Shown: one piece after another, positions 36,029-48,619 of the stretch
How positions within the stretch are numbered: position 1 is the stretch's first letter
Layout: each line of letters starts with the position of its first letter
NCBI RefSeq assembly: GCF_016808095.1
Contig: NC_068970.1
Coordinates: forward strand, 50,131,630-50,195,629
Direction: 5' to 3'
From: Vigna angularis
Taxonomy: Eukaryota > Streptophyta > Magnoliopsida > Fabales > Fabaceae
Length of the DNA stretch: 64,000 nt
Position numbers and translations under genes: made by a program
Notes under the pieces: model-generated
Told to the model about the DNA's origin: nothing
What the model saw: the letters and a program-made list of their open reading frames with translations, nothing else
Databases searched by the model: none

Positions 36029-36319
36029 TTGATATGTTGTGTTTGCAAATCTTTATACGGTCTAAAACTGTTTCCTAGGGCCTGGTTTGGAAAATTTAGC
36101 AATGTTGTTCAACAATTTGGTATGACTTGGTGTGAGGCAGATCGTTTAGTCTTTTATCGTCACTCGAGTGTTGGATGTGTCTACTTCATAGTATATGTTG
36201 ATGACATCGTTCTCACCGGCAATGACAACCATGGCATCTTCCAGATGAAACAACATCTTTGTCACCATTTTCAGATCAAAGATCTTAGCAAACTATGTCG
36301 ATGTTCACTTGTCTATTGA
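36029..36319 (+). pseudogene. Copia reverse transcriptase fragment
   Basis: Translation shows KSLYGLKLFPRAWFGKFSNV, then CVYFIVYVDDIVLTGND and MKQHLCHHFQIKDL, the classical Copia RT blocks with an intact Y-V-D-D catalytic motif. The frame is only 96 codons and the flanking pieces are broken, so it is not functional. Confidence 0.9.
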
Positions 36320-36478
36320 TAAGTTAGATAGCACTAATTATTTGACTTGGGCATCATACATTAAACTTTGGCTTGAGAGTCAATGTGGTAAGCTAATTTC
36401 TTAATTCTCCATATGAAGATCATTGGAATATAGTTATCCGTATATTAAAGTACATTAGAGGATCTCTTGGAAAAGAGT

Positions 36479-36575
36479 TGTTATGTGGTTCAAATAACCA
36501 TACAAGAGTTGTTATATGGTTCAAATAACCATACAAGAGTTGTTATATGGTTCAAATAACCATACAAGAGTTGTT
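36479..36575. repeat. 31-bp tandem triplication in the Copia remnant
   Basis: The unit TTATATGGTTCAAATAACCA plus eleven bases occurs three times in a row just before the RNase H block. It contains the inverted pair TGGTT...AACCA. Confidence 0.93.
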
Positions 36576-37190
36576 TGTTATTCAGATGCTGAATGGGTTA
36601 ATCTAGAAGAAGATCTACATCTGAATATTTTGTCTCCATTGGTGGTAATTTGATCTCTTGAAAAAGCAAGAAACAAAGTATTGTGGCAAGATTTAATGTA
36701 GAAGCAAATTATAGAGCTATGGCCTCAACCCTTGTGAGCTTGGTTGTTTTAAGCAATTGCTTAGAGAGTTACAATTTAAAGATGTCACTCAAATGACACT
36801 TAAATATAACAATCAAGTTGTTCTTCATATTAGTTCTAGTCATGTCTTTCATGAGAGGGGATTGAGTTTATTTCATTCGAGAGAAGGTTGTATCGAGAGA
36901 CATCAAGATTGAGTTTATTAACTAAAGTGATCAAATAATAGATATTTTTACTAAGTCTTTATGGGACTGAGAATTGATTATATTTGTAACAAATTTGGTA
37001 TTATGATTTGTATGCAAGGAGAGTGTTAGATATATTAGATTATTAGATATCTTAAATAGATATCTTATATTTATTTTTTTATCTTTAATTACTTTGTTAT
37101 TATTTTTATTTGTATTTTGAACTTAGCCTATATTCCTTTAATATAAATATAATAAATATCCTGTGTATTTTCTACATAAGGGAGATTATT

Positions 37191-40100
37191 CCCATATTGC
37201 TTTTCACTAAAACTATATTCAATAGTCGAGAGCATTTTGTTTAAATTCAAAAGCAAAATATAATAAACTCCAAAAGACCTTAATTTGAAGCATATGTTAT
37301 GTAACCTTTGAGAGAAATCTTTATATCATGTTTTTTAAGTTTTAGAACTTGGAAATGGAGCAGAATCTACCTTTTGACTTGTTGGCAACACATATAGGTG
37401 ATAAATAGCTGCCAGCAAATCTCTATTAAATTATTACATTGAATTGAAGTAATGTAATATAATTGTAAATCCAGAATCAAAGGCGTATACTATGAAATGG
37501 GAATCATGAGAAGATTTGTCACTGCGTTGCTTTTCTTTTATTTGTGAGTAATGAAACTTGTGTGACACTTCTGTACGATTATCTAAAAAATTAACTAAAC
37601 CTCTATATCCTATTATTCTGATTTGGCAGTTTGATCTAACAACAGCTATATCAGTATCTATTTGCTCTGTTAGACCATTTTTCTAGTGCCTTGCTGCTGC
37701 TAGATAGAAGAGTAGGAGTTTCATTAGTAATTGCCATGTTTTCATCCTAAATGAGTCCGTGCCTGTTCCGAGGATCAAACACAAAGGCCAAGGATGATAT
37801 GACTACACGTGGTTTTGGTTTGAGTCAATGATTATAGCTCAAACTACTAAAAATAGGAAAAGGAATGCAACAATTTTTTTTTCTGGGAGCAATTGATATT
37901 ATACACTACTTGGTAGATATAGAGCAGAAGACACTAGATCATAATGTGAGTCACCGATTACCTCATTAACAGTTACAAGGTCAACTGAAAAGGCAGCTGG
38001 TTCAGAATATTCTGTTAGGGATATAGCGGATGTCTAAAGGATAGGCGAAGGTTTCAGTTTCTCAAGTCAATAATTGTTGGAAAGAAGACATGGAAAGGAT
38101 TAAGAGATGACTAAATTAACGACTGAATTCAAAGATTGTAGCATCAGCTGATAATACTACTTAGGATTAGAAGATTGTCTTATAAGGTTGATCATTAATA
38201 AAGATAAAATACTTATTCTATGATCTAAAAGCTCTGTTCCATCAAGTGCATCCCAAAATTTTGGGGAAGAAAATTCGGGTTAAGCCATGGATGAAATGGA
38301 TTATGATCCATCTTCTTCCATTATGTTCCTTTCCTATTCAAACTCAACGGTGGAATAATTTCTCCTTCCACTTCATGCCTTTACATTCCACCCTTTACTA
38401 CCAATCCACAGATGGCCTTGAACACTATGTAATACTCTAGTCCCTATTACACATTAAAGCAATCAATAATTATTTACTCGCTTTTAATATGAAGCTTTAT
38501 GTTTGGTCAGAAGACAGCAAAGAACTATTAAATGGACTTTCTGGTTTCAAATTTCGATTGCTGGGTTGCTAAATATTTAAGTTTTTTATTCTGTATATTT
38601 TGGTTTTGGTTTCTAGTGAAATTGTCATGAAGTGTATGGGTGATTCTAAATATTTAAATTGTTAACCGTATCATGTTGGAAATTTATTTAATATGTCTAA
38701 TTTGTATAGGTTCTAGGTTTTTTGGAATGCTAAAACTGTGCTTCAATGGAAGATATCATCAATCACTGCAGGGTTCCATTTGAGGTATCCATTGTCTTCA
38801 CTTCAACTACGTGTAGGTGTTTCATGATTCTTTCCGTGAACATGAATTTTCTCTGATTGCTGATTTTGTTGTTTGGCTTTCTATCTGACTCTGATGTACA
38901 GCTTTAAATATTTTAACCACTAGCTTTCTGCCGAGTAGCAGAGACTGAGCAATGGGCTACTTGTCTAGAACTCAGATGACTGGTATCTTAAGCATTGGTA
39001 GGTGTAGCTTGACTAACTATAGACTGAAGAGGGATTAGTAATACCAGCACCGAAGCACAATGTACTAGTCTTCATTCCATCAACTTTGTACATTGTTCCT
39101 AGTTTTTCTTATAAGTTATATATGTATCATAAAATTCATAATATCATTGTTCTTTCTGTTACGATGAGATTTTCATCACAATTTTTTCTTCTTACCTTGA
39201 ATCCTATTATGAGGTTTTTGGCTTTATCTTCCTCATTAACTCTTATATCTAGTCAACAAATTGAAGGTGCTCCGAAATATGAAGCCAAATTTTGAATACA
39301 GAAATTTGATGACAACTGTAGTTGCCTTCCTTTTCCATCTCACATGAGGATGAGCTTAGCAGAGTATGCCCAGTTAGTTCATATCTTGTACTGAATTTAT
39401 TGACGCATAATTACTTGTTTGGAAAACTGAACATAGGTGAAGGCTAGCACGGGAAGGTAGTCAGTTATATCTCCCTCATCGTGAGAAACTCCGAAAACTG
39501 TTAGATCTCGTTTACTCTAAATCAATGATCCAGGTTTTTCTTTCACTTTTTATTTTCAATGACTCCCTTTTTCCCAATCTCTGCCTCTCTGTCAAAACAC
39601 CTAACCTAACCCTAAAATTCCAGACGGAGAAACATAGAAGGGAGGAGGAAGGCCAAAACAATGATGACCGTGTAATTCTGATGAGGGATATTCGATCCTC
39701 AGACAAAATATCACAACCACCATTGTTTGGTGATTTTGTTGTCTTGATCCATGTATTTGGCATTGATGTTAGCGGTCGTCGACTGTGCCAGGGAGTGTCA
39801 AGTTTATTTTGGAACTCACTCTCCCAAAGCTAGTGTTGGAGTAGGAGAGATCCAAACACAAGCTGGTAGGGACACAAGGAATGTGAGAGGAGCAAACATG
39901 AAGAGAGAGAGAGAGAGAGCAAAATGAAAAATAAAACAAGAAAGAAAAATCTTAAAACTTAATTTTTGAAGTATATATAACATATAAAATACTCTCACTT
40001 TACGGATAAACGATTGATTGATGAGCTTTCTTTGACTACCCTACGTTGTGACATTGTAAGAAGAACTGCAAACATTTTTGAAAAGTGGAAGGAATAGAAA

Positions 40101-40308
40101 AACAAAAGTGATCCAAAGTGATGTCAAACTTTAGTAAATACATTTACTCGTTTGTTTTAGTTGTAGACCATTCCACTTGTTTGGTATGTTGTTACACTCT
40201 TGAAAATAAGGTAAACGTGGAATGGAAGTGAAATTGGATGCTAAATAGGATTAAAAGAGGATGTTAAAAAGACTTATTATTTGAAGGATGAGAGATCGTA
40301 AAACACAT
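37191..40308. other. Intergenic region, no gene recognised
   Basis: About 3.1 kb with scattered short frames (for instance 38246-38440 and 39525-39833) that show no domain I recognise. A (GA)n tract lies near 39903-39920. Confidence 0.5.
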
Positions 40309-40317
40309 TAAATGATA

Positions 40318-40486
40318 GGAAAATGTTTCTTGAACAACCATTTTTGACAACATTTAGACACGCGCACACGTGTCAAAATCTGAGTGGTCCAGTTGAAAAA
40401 ATTAAATGAAAATGGACCACTCAGATTTTGACACGTGTGCGCGTGTTTAAATGTTGTCAAAAATGGTTGTTCAAGTATCATTTTCC
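40318..40486. mobile_element. Foldback MITE, 169 bp, 9-bp TSD TAAATGATA
   Basis: Two inverted arms of about 70-75 bp, nearly identical, around a short A-rich centre (about 40395-40415). Arm landmarks: GGAAAATG at the tip, CAACCATTTTTGACAAC, CGCGCACACGTGTCAAAA and TCTGAGTGGTCCA at the base. Identical 9-mers TAAATGATA flank it (40309-40317 and 40487-40495), pointing to Mutator-type transposition. A transcript would form a long hairpin. Confidence 0.92.
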
Positions 40487-40495
40487 TAAATGATA

Positions 40496-41264
40496 AAACG
40501 ATGATTTATACATATCATTTATATTTCTTTTTTATATAAGTAAAATCATATCGTTTGACATCATAACTTTAAATTCTCACTGAAAAATCAATTACCATTA
40601 AAATTCCTACCTTTTGACTATATATAATTTACACATTCACTTGGATTAAAAAAATTTCATTAATGATACTTAGCTTTTCTATTATCTCTTGCGATTTCAA
40701 CTTTCCTAACTAGATCATTTTATGTTGTTGAAGTGAATAATTAGTAAATATGATTCAATATTAAAAAGTATTAATACTGTTATTTTTTTAAAGTATTAAA
40801 TATTATCTAATACTAAAAAATAAAATTATAAAATATTATTGATATTTAAATTTGACTAATACTTTTTTGGTAAAATTTAATCATAAAACTTTATATTTTA
40901 GTATAAAATCCCAATTTAAAATATTTATTCTAAAGAAGAAATTTAGTTACTTAATCTAAATAAAGAAAAATATTTCAATTGTTTTCCAAACAAGATATTT
41001 TAAAAAGAGTAAAGAATTTAATTATAAATAATTTAAATATCATAGATTTTTCAATTTTTGTTTGGAGTGGTTGAAATCTCCGGCACAAACACGAGCGAAA
41101 ATTTTTATTTAGCAATAAACCTTATGTACATAATCCCTTATAACTTATCGGACCTACCATATGTATATGTATCATTAGATACCTTTTACAGAGAACTTAT
41201 TCATAAGTAGTACGTTCCAAACTCCAAACATAACCTGAAAAATATTACAAATCACGTTTATATA
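40496..41264. other. AT-rich flank and NIC1 3' region
   Basis: No gene is seen. The part next to 41264 is expected to hold the NIC1 3' UTR. Confidence 0.5.
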
Positions 41265-42811
41265 TTAAACCTTCTCAGGTGCACCAATTAACACTTCCCT
41301 TGCTATTTTGGCTCCCCTTTCTTTGGCCATATAGAGCCCTACGTGATGCATAAACTCCTGCAAATGACAGACATCACCAGAATGCATTAAACATATAACT
41401 TAACTTCTGCACATCGTGAATCACTTTTGGAGCAAACACATTCTATATTCATGAACAGTCATATATGTATGTATGTACCTGTGGATGTGCCCAAGCTCCT
41501 TTGGTATCTGTGGCTACTTCCAGAGGGATATCAAAGGTAGCACAGCCACGTGAATACACCACCACGTTTTCTAAAGGATTCAGAAAACCACGATTTTTTG
41601 CTGACATTGTGGAACATACAAAATCTAGAACACAGATATCTGTGCACACACCTACAACCACCAGCTTCACCGAGATAGAAACTAAATGAGTTAATGGTTT
41701 CAAGAAAACGATTTCACATCTTCATGCCTAAATAGTACAACATTAGAATAAATAAACAAACACTCACTGTTGTTATCTTATTCTTTTTCACCCAATCTAC
41801 AAAAACGTTAGTACCATCTTCTTCTATTGAGCCCACATATCCGTCAAAACAATCCTTTCGCCTTATTGTTACATTTGCTTCATTCTCCAGCCATCTTAAC
41901 TCTGAGACCAAAAATAACAAGACATGCCATGAGCTCAGAGAGAAAGTATGTTGAGGAAGAATGATGTTTGTAAACTATTCTTCGTCTCAACGCTTAAGCA
42001 ATTAAACAATGTTGAACTTTTAAACCTATCAAAACTTCCAATCAATTTCAACTGAAAGTAAAACAGATATTCAAAAGAGAGTGGTTTTTATCTATGATTG
42101 ATCTAAGATTTTCAACAAAATTAGTTTCAAACTGTAAATTAATTCTATCTATGATTGATCTAAGATTTTCAGCAATCTATCGCCAAAATTTACAAGTATT
42201 TCCACTCTGCAGAACTGGGTTAGTAATATCATTATTTTGAACTCCAAGGAAATCCATTTGAAACTTTTTTGGTAGTAATAAACACCATTAATGAGAATTG
42301 TGTCAGAAAATGAAAATATATGTCAATATCTGAATAACTAATTGCTCACCAGGAACCAGATTTGATTCATCAGAGCCAATAATACAGTGAGTGGGATAAG
42401 GATCCTCTGGCTTGTTAGGATGGTGAGAATCCAAGAAAGCCATAACTGGCAATTTCTTCTCACAGAATACTCTAGCTAGCCTTGCTGATTCATTGATCAT
42501 TCCCCGAATCTGTCTATTGGGTTCTCTTGGAGCCTGAAAATTTCATCCATATATCTATAATCTTTGGTGCAGCAAGAATATTTAGATTATAAAGATTGAA
42601 AACATTAAAGATACACGCACACAGTCACACATAGACATGAGGGTATATGAAAGGAATCTAAAGCAGATACCAGATTTCCAGCACCAACTGTGCAGAAGCC
42701 ATTTATGATGTCCACAAGAACAAGACCATTTACTGTATCTTCAGCTAAAACTACCGATTCCTGCTCCAGAGGAATCTCCTTCTTTAGGAGTTCAACTGTC
42801 TGTGACACCAT
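41265..42811 (-). CDS. NIC1: Nicotinamidase (5 exons, 245 aa)
   Basis: Hydrolyses nicotinamide to nicotinic acid and ammonia (EC 3.5.1.19), feeding NAD salvage. Exons on the minus strand: 42811-42671, 42533-42350, 41901-41768, 41664-41479, 41357-41265; all GT-AG; 738 nt including stop, near the 244-residue Arabidopsis NIC1. Isochorismatase fold with the catalytic triad Asp34 (in VLVDIINGF), Lys124 (in IRRKDCFDGY) and Cys164 (in VCTDICVLDF). The metal site includes Asp82, His84 and His85 in FLDSHHPNKPED. I chose the ATG at 42811; the frame extends upstream only through non-ATG codons. The C-terminus is GLYMAKERGAKIAREVLIGA then PEKV. It is transcribed toward EX1. Intron 2 contains a duplicated segment of about 30 bp (near 42085-42175). 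No sign of damage. Confidence 0.96.
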
Positions 42812-45084
42812 TTTGGTTTTCACTTACCTGATAATTTCAGAGATGCCTAAAAATTGTGTGTATTCAATGTCACGGACAGATTTTTAGTGAAATCTTTATT
42901 TTATAACGCAGAATAAGTATACAAGGTGGTGAACATGATCTGCATAGTGTTATCCGTGACTCAGTCAAGTGGAAATGTCAAAGAAAGGATAATGACGTAG
43001 ATTTTTCCAATATAGATATATGTTTTAGAGATACTTCTATATAAAGATTTCTAAAAGAAATAATAAAATAAACTAAAACTTTTAATTTAAAATTTATTTA
43101 TTTACAAATTAAAGATTTTAATTTTTTCTATGTATCTGTCATCTAAAATTTTAAAGACCAAGTAAAAATTACTAAAAATAAAAGACACCTTGGATTTTTT
43201 AAAATTTAGTCTAAATCTAATTTAAATTCAATAAAATAGATTGGATCTATTTTAAAAAATCCACTTTAAATTCAAATTTTAATCTAGGTCATTAGTTAGA
43301 TCTAGATTTTTTGAATTCAATTTAAGTTAAATTTAATTTATATTGAATTCATTATGTCACTTAAATTAAATATAGTGAGATATCGATTTGACTATTAAGT
43401 TTATTAGACAGAAACCATATTGATTTAACTTGATTTTGACTTGTGTTAATTTTGATTTAGTTCACTTATCTTAAGTTCTCTAGTTACCTCTCTTCAAGAT
43501 AAGCTAGAATTGAATTTATTATGTCTCACAATATAAAAAAAAGTCAACGTTAAAAATAACCGGTGACATTGTTATAAATAAATGCTTAAGTTAGATATCG
43601 GAAATGTTAATTTTCCGACATCGAATAGGCATATGACGTCAGAAAAATAAAATTTTGACACAAATTGTTGTTGGAAATTCAATTTTTTGATGTTATATAG
43701 TTGTATGAATCATTACAACCTAAACAGAAGTGACCCTTAGGCTGTCAAAATACGAATCAGACGTCAGAATTTTGGGGTTTTCGATTTCAATTGAAGTTGA
43801 AAATTCTCTTTTTTGACGTTATATAGTTGCATGAATCATTATAACCTGAATAGAAATGACCTTTGGACTGCCAAAATACAAATTAGACGTCAAAAACCCC
43901 AAATTCTAACGTCAATTGACATTGGGAATTCTCTTTTCGACGTTATATGTCTAGTAAATTTGGTGAATTCATTAAAACGTTTGGTGCGTAGGTGTAAATT
44001 TTACTCACATAAGACGTCTGATAACCTTGATTCTGACTTCAAATGCCCATAAGATGTCAGACTCTATGTTTCTCGACGTCATGTATCTTGTAAAATTTTT
44101 GTAAAAATAGAACCCATGCACACTATTTTTCACCTTTTAATTCTACTTGAACCAACATTGTTGACAAGTGCGAGGAAGAACAAAGGTTATCTTTGTGTCA
44201 CTTACCTCTAGCGAAAGTGTTTCTGTTGGGTGGGATATTTTATTAGTTTCAAATTCCACCACTTCCAAGTGAACCAACTAGTTCGTTCACGAGTGCAAGG
44301 AAAAACAAATGTCAGTTTTGGGCTATTTACAATAAATGTATGTGTTTTCGGAAGCAGAGGTCATGATTTTGTTTGTGTTTTGATGAATTCATTTTTGTGT
44401 TTTCGTGTTCCATTGAAGGTCCACCCCATTGAACAACAATGTCACCATTCTCCATTGGTGCCAACAACTCCTTTCTATCAAGGTTTGTTTCTTGGTTTTG
44501 ATATACATTGTAATGTACTGATATTTTAGTTGATACGTGATTTTTTAGTTTCCCTTAATATTGTACTTTTTGTATTATTTCTTGTATGTGTAATTGATTT
44601 TTGAATGTTTCTTGTAAGTTAGATATTTTTTTAATGTGATTTTTGGCATTTTATCTTCATTTATTTTTTAAAAAATAGTATGAATTGAAGCTAAATGAAT
44701 GAATGTCGTATTGGTTAAGAGTATGAAAAAGGAATTTTTGAGTTTTTACAATAAGTTCAAGAACACGAAAACTCTGTGAATGAAATGTATTTTTGTCCTT
44801 GTGTTTGTTGTCTTAATCAAATATGTCAAAACTTGGGCGACATGCGTGATTATCTATTCATCTATGCTATAATCAGGAGTTATACAGTTTGGACATGGAG
44901 AAATACTACTTAAGCCTACAACGTCAAGAGGAACAAATTATGTGGACGAATGAATGATCATTTCAAGGACATGGTACGTGATGTTGGTGAATTTTTTTTT
45001 TGAAAAACTCATTTATACGATTCTCTTAAGAACGATTCAGAGGAAGAATTGTATCCAGATGCACCAATTTTACATGCTTGTCGA
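42812..45084. other. NIC1 upstream region and decayed repeat DNA
   Basis: The first few hundred bases should contain the NIC1 promoter. From about 43540 to 44110 there are repeated 'GACGT' phrases (see the next entry). Small frames at 44230-44529 and 44954-45139 have no recognisable domain. Confidence 0.45.
43675..43955. repeat. Diverged tandem repeat of about 125 bp with GACGT(C) motifs
   Basis: Two consecutive copies start TTTTTTGA(T/C)GTTATATAGTT and carry GAATCATTA(C/T)AACCT and (C/A)GACGTCA; a third partial copy begins near 43935. More GACGTC/GATGTC motifs continue to about 44080. The look is that of a subterminal region of a DNA transposon such as CACTA, but no terminal CACTA was found here. 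Confidence 0.6.
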
Positions 45085-46231
45085 TGTAACATCCCAGCTC
45101 AAGATGTTCCATACAAACATATTTATTGTAGAAAAATGAAAACAATCAATTTAAATCATTTTGCTACCTTTAACTTAAATAAAAGTCCAAATCCTTTAAA
45201 CGTCATTTAAATGAAAACTTGAAACAACCATTTACAACTGAAAGAAAACAGTAAACTATTCAACATAGTAAAAGTCAACAATGTTCAAAATAACCCAAAA
45301 GAAATAAAATCTCCATTCTCTCAAGAACCTCGCCGCTTTACGCATTCGTTGGATTATTTGTAACGTCATGCTTCTTATAATAACATAAGTTATAAAAGCA
45401 TCGCACAAACACGAACAAAGTAATAGTGAGCTAACAAAATAAACCTCAAAACACAATATACCATTTTTATTTTAGTTGTTAAATCTTTACTACAATCCCC
45501 TCAAAACAAAAAATATAAGTATATAGTAAGACTTTAACAAGAAATACAATATCAAACCATATATTCCCATAAAACGGAATCATGATCAACTCGTTAGTTC
45601 TACACCACCTGCCAATTAAAGGCAACTCTTGCCGAAACCAATCATCTTTATAACCTATGTCAACTTCTATATTTCACCACACCATTCGTGTTTACCAAAA
45701 TATAATGATTCGAGTGGTCCTTCATCACATCTTAAGACTTATCTCCCCTACTCCTTAAAGCTTATGAGTAAAACTCCAAGTTGCTCTTATCATTACTAAA
45801 CTCAGCATGAGTCGAAACCCTAAGGGTGAGACATTAATCCCTTTCCACCCTCTCGGAAGAGGAAAGGGCAACACTTGAATCCCAATCTCTTCCACCACCC
45901 TTCATGGACGAAAATACCCATATCTTCCATCTCCTCTTAAAGATGAAGAGATCTACCTTTCTGCCCTCTCACAAGAGGAAATGAACCAACGTGGATTAAG
46001 GAAGTATAAACAAAAGACATACTCAAAGATATAAACACCACCCCATCCCATGGTTGGTTTAATACCGTGACACCACACATTTGTAACTACATACAAAGCA
46101 TTTCCTGCATAACGAGATTCTCAAGATATTAAAAACCATACATACCACAAAAGTGCAAAGTCAATTAAAACACATGAATAAATCAACTATGCACTAACCA
46201 CACTCAAATCACAACCTTATAACTTGTTTAC
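45085..46231 (-). mobile_element. Probable Gypsy LTR remnant (minus orientation)
   Basis: The plus strand begins TGTAACATCCCAGCTC, so in the other direction it ends in GGGATGTTACA, a common end of plant Gypsy LTRs. The stretch is non-coding and repetitive in style (blocks with 'ccctctc...aagagg' near 45850-45975). It is cut at its right side by the TR-GAG array. No partner LTR was found. Confidence 0.4.
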
Positions 46232-47054
46232 TCTTATGTACTTGAGTACGAAACCTAACCAGAACAATCTCTCACACATTCACAACACGTAATAGAACAA
46301 TGAACGAATGATAATGAATGAATGAATTTCTTTTATTGATGATAATATCTTAATAAACAAAAGTAAACAAAGGTAATTGGGAGCATAACCTCCTTCAATT
46401 ACTTAAAAGCATAACCTCCTCACACGAGCGTAGCCGCCTGTCAACAAACTTCAATAATCAAAAGCATGCCCTAAACAATAGCATCTAGCTTTATTTATAT
46501 TAAATATTTCCCTAGAATATAATTTTATTTACTATAATTAACTTCTACTCAATATTTCCCTAGGATATAGCTCTATTTACTATAATTAACTTATATTGAA
46601 TATTTCCCTAGGATATAATTCTATATACTATAATTAACTTATACTGAATATTCCCTAGGATGTAGCTCTATATACTATAATTAACTTATACTGAATATTT
46701 TCCTAGGATATGACCTTATTTACTATAATTATCTCCCTCCCATCCTAACTATTATCCCAGTTAGAATAGTCACTCTTCAACCGAGCGGCTCCAACTCTTC
46801 ACCGCCTTTCGTTCGACTTTGCTTTCCCTTACCTCCTATCGTTCGACAAAACTCTTCACCACCTTCCACCGTTCGACTTGTTTCCCCCTACCTCCTACCG
46901 TTCGGCTCCATCTCTTCACCGCCCTCCATCGTTCGGCTTGCTTCCCTTTGCCTCCTACTGTTCGACTTCCCTGCCTCCTACCGTTCGGCTCCCCTGCCTT
47001 CTACCGTTCGGCTCCCCTGCCTTCTATCCTATCACCCAATATCCTATCATTACA
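46232..47054 (-). mobile_element. TR-GAG array: LTR1 (823 bp)
   Basis: Left LTR of a three-LTR concatemer in minus orientation. On the plus strand it runs from TCTTATGTACTTGAGTACG (first bases mutated from TGTTATGTAACT of LTR2) to CCTATCATTACA. It contains a ~48-bp tandem repeat (about 46500-46735) carrying TTTACTATAATTAACTTATA, and a GC-richer part with repeated 'ccgttcggctcc'. It is the only one of the three LTRs without a nested insertion. Confidence 0.85.
46500..46735. repeat. ~48-bp minisatellite inside the TR-GAG LTR, about 5 units
   Basis: ACTATAATTAACTT recurs at a spacing of about 47-48 bp, each with a TTTCCCTAGGATAT block. The same minisatellite in LTR2 and LTR3 is where the truncated Gypsy element (48620) and MULE 3 (59981) inserted. 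Confidence 0.88.
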
Positions 47055-48278
47055 CCCCGCTGCAGAACAACCTTGTCCCCAAGGTTGGAACCGGGGAGCT
47101 TGATCTCATGGCTATTCTTCAATTCAGGTAAGGTTTGGGTGGTGGCAATTCCTCTTCCACTGAGTCCCATTCTTCCTTCATTCTGGACACTTTTCTTCCA
47201 GAATTGTAGGCCTTGAGAAAATGGTCTTCGATGTTCTCCCATACTTCAAACAACTCTTTCCACTTTGCATGTGTATTAAGAATTGCAAGCCCCCTTTTCT
47301 TTTCGCTGGCCCACCTTTTCACAAAATCCATATTTCTCTTCAAAGCATTGATTCTTCCATCTGTCCTTCCTTTCAAAGCCCTCTTTCTTACTTCCCTCAC
47401 GCTAAGGGTATTCGTTAGTTCTCTCCCTTTCGGATATGTCAGTCCTCGCCCGTTCGGTTCTGGCTGTCCTCTCATGTTCGGTTCCGGCTATCCTCTCCTG
47501 TTTGGATCTGGCAGTCCTCTACCGTTCAGTTCCGGTAATCCTCACATGTTCGGATCTGGCAATCCTCGCCCATTCGAAGCTTGGGCGTATTCTTCCGCTG
47601 TCCCCAACTGCTTTCTGGCCGCCAATCTTTCAAAGACTGACCCCTTGCTTCTTTCTCTGAATCGAATCACCATCGCTTCCTTTAAACCAACCCACGAATG
47701 GTTCCTGGCCTTCTCCCTCCAAAATCTGAACCAATATCCCATACTTCTCTCCATACTGATGTAGGCTAGGTGCACCTTCTCTTCCTATGACACTCCTTGT
47801 AATTCAAAGAATTTCTCAACTCTATTGATCAAATTCAATGGATCAATTCCATCAAAAACCGGTAACTCTTCCCTTTTTCTCCATTTTGGTTGCTCCTACG
47901 CACCACCCTCTTTCTCGCCTTGCTCTTCATCTCGCCGGTCCCTCCTTTTTTCGTTGATAGACCCCTAGCTGCCACCCGAGTTGCCATCTAGTTGTCGGTC
48001 TTTGCCTCCCATCATCCTCATCAGTTCTTGGAAATTTTTTTGCAATGCCGCCTCCAAAGTCCCCATGGACTGCTCCACGTTCTCCATCTTTAGCTCAATG
48101 TTCTCCAGTTTCCCTTCGACTGCATTCATTCTTCCCTCCATCTCGTCTTTCTCTCCTCTTACAGGATCCGACAGTTTCTTGGTTACTTCTTGATCCCGCA
48201 ACGCTCCCTTGACGATCCGATAGTTCCCTCCGTTATGCCCTTTTCTCCTCTCTATCGGATCCAGCAGATTGGACCAAT
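47055..48278 (-). pseudogene. TR-GAG array: internal region 1, gag-only (1224 bp)
   Basis: Read on the minus strand from about 48201: RDQEVTKKLSDPVRGEKDE, a coiled-coil segment (ENIELKMENVEQSMGTLEAA), then a Ty3/Gypsy retrotransposon gag core (PVFDGIDPLNLINRVEKFFE, EEKVHLAYISMERSMGYWFR, SWVGLKEAMVIRFRERSKGS, EEYAQASNGRG), a run of RGLPEPN-like 7-residue repeats, a basic segment, and a tail KLPGSNLGDKVVL next to the polypurine tract. Zinc knuckle, protease, RT, RNase H and integrase are absent. The tail resembles the very C-terminus (NLEDKV...) of plant Gypsy polyproteins, suggesting an internal deletion that joined gag to the end of pol. Two or more in-frame stops (near 47965 and 47897) occur, and the start codon position reads TTG in this copy. 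Confidence 0.82.
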
Positions 48279-48619
48279 TGTTATGTAACTAAGTACAAAA
48301 TCTAACCAGAACCACCTCTCACACATTCACAACACGTAATAGAATAATGAACGAATGAAAAAAAAACGAATGAATTTCTTTTATTGATGGTAATATCTGA
48401 ATAAACAAAAGTAAACAGAGGTAACGGGGAGCATAACCTCCTTCAATTACTTGGGAGCATAACCTCCCTCACAAGAGCGTAGCCGATGTTCAACAAAACT
48501 CAATAATCAAAAGCATGCCCTAAACAATAGCATCTAGCTTTATTTATATTAAATATTTCCCTAGAATATGATTTTATTTATTATAATTAACTGCTACTGA
48601 ATATTTCTCTAGGATATAG
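48279..48619 (-). repeat. TR-GAG array: LTR2, first segment
   Basis: Starts TGTTATGTAACTAAGTAC, parallel to LTR3 (TGTTACGTAGCTGAGTA), and runs into the minisatellite until the Gypsy LTR begins at 48620. The last ~100 bp (48516-48618) reappear at 51766-51868. Confidence 0.85.

Larger units (their letters stand above)
34230..37190 (+). mobile_element. Degenerate Ty1/Copia retrotransposon
   Basis: Same-strand remnants in order: gag zinc knuckle CDHCGKPGHRC (about 34410), protease/GAG-pre-integrase block LWVLDLGATNHINGNKSLFS (about 34670), integrase pieces (about 35000-35700), reverse transcriptase (36029-36319) and RNase H tail (CYSDAEWVN, then an I-x-x-F-T-K-S-L block near 36945). Related sequences TTAGATATCTTAT lie at 34240-34260 and 37040-37070, apparently LTR remnants; the right LTR seems to start TGTTAGATATATTAGA at 37024. 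Nearly every domain is cut by stops or frameshifts. Two short triplications are embedded in it. It begins only about 450 bp after the EX1 stop codon. Confidence 0.85.

Noticed and set aside
38246..39833. Possible small genes between the Copia wreck and the MITE
   Set aside because: Short frames with no shared domain, no consistent splice pattern and no start context that I can defend.
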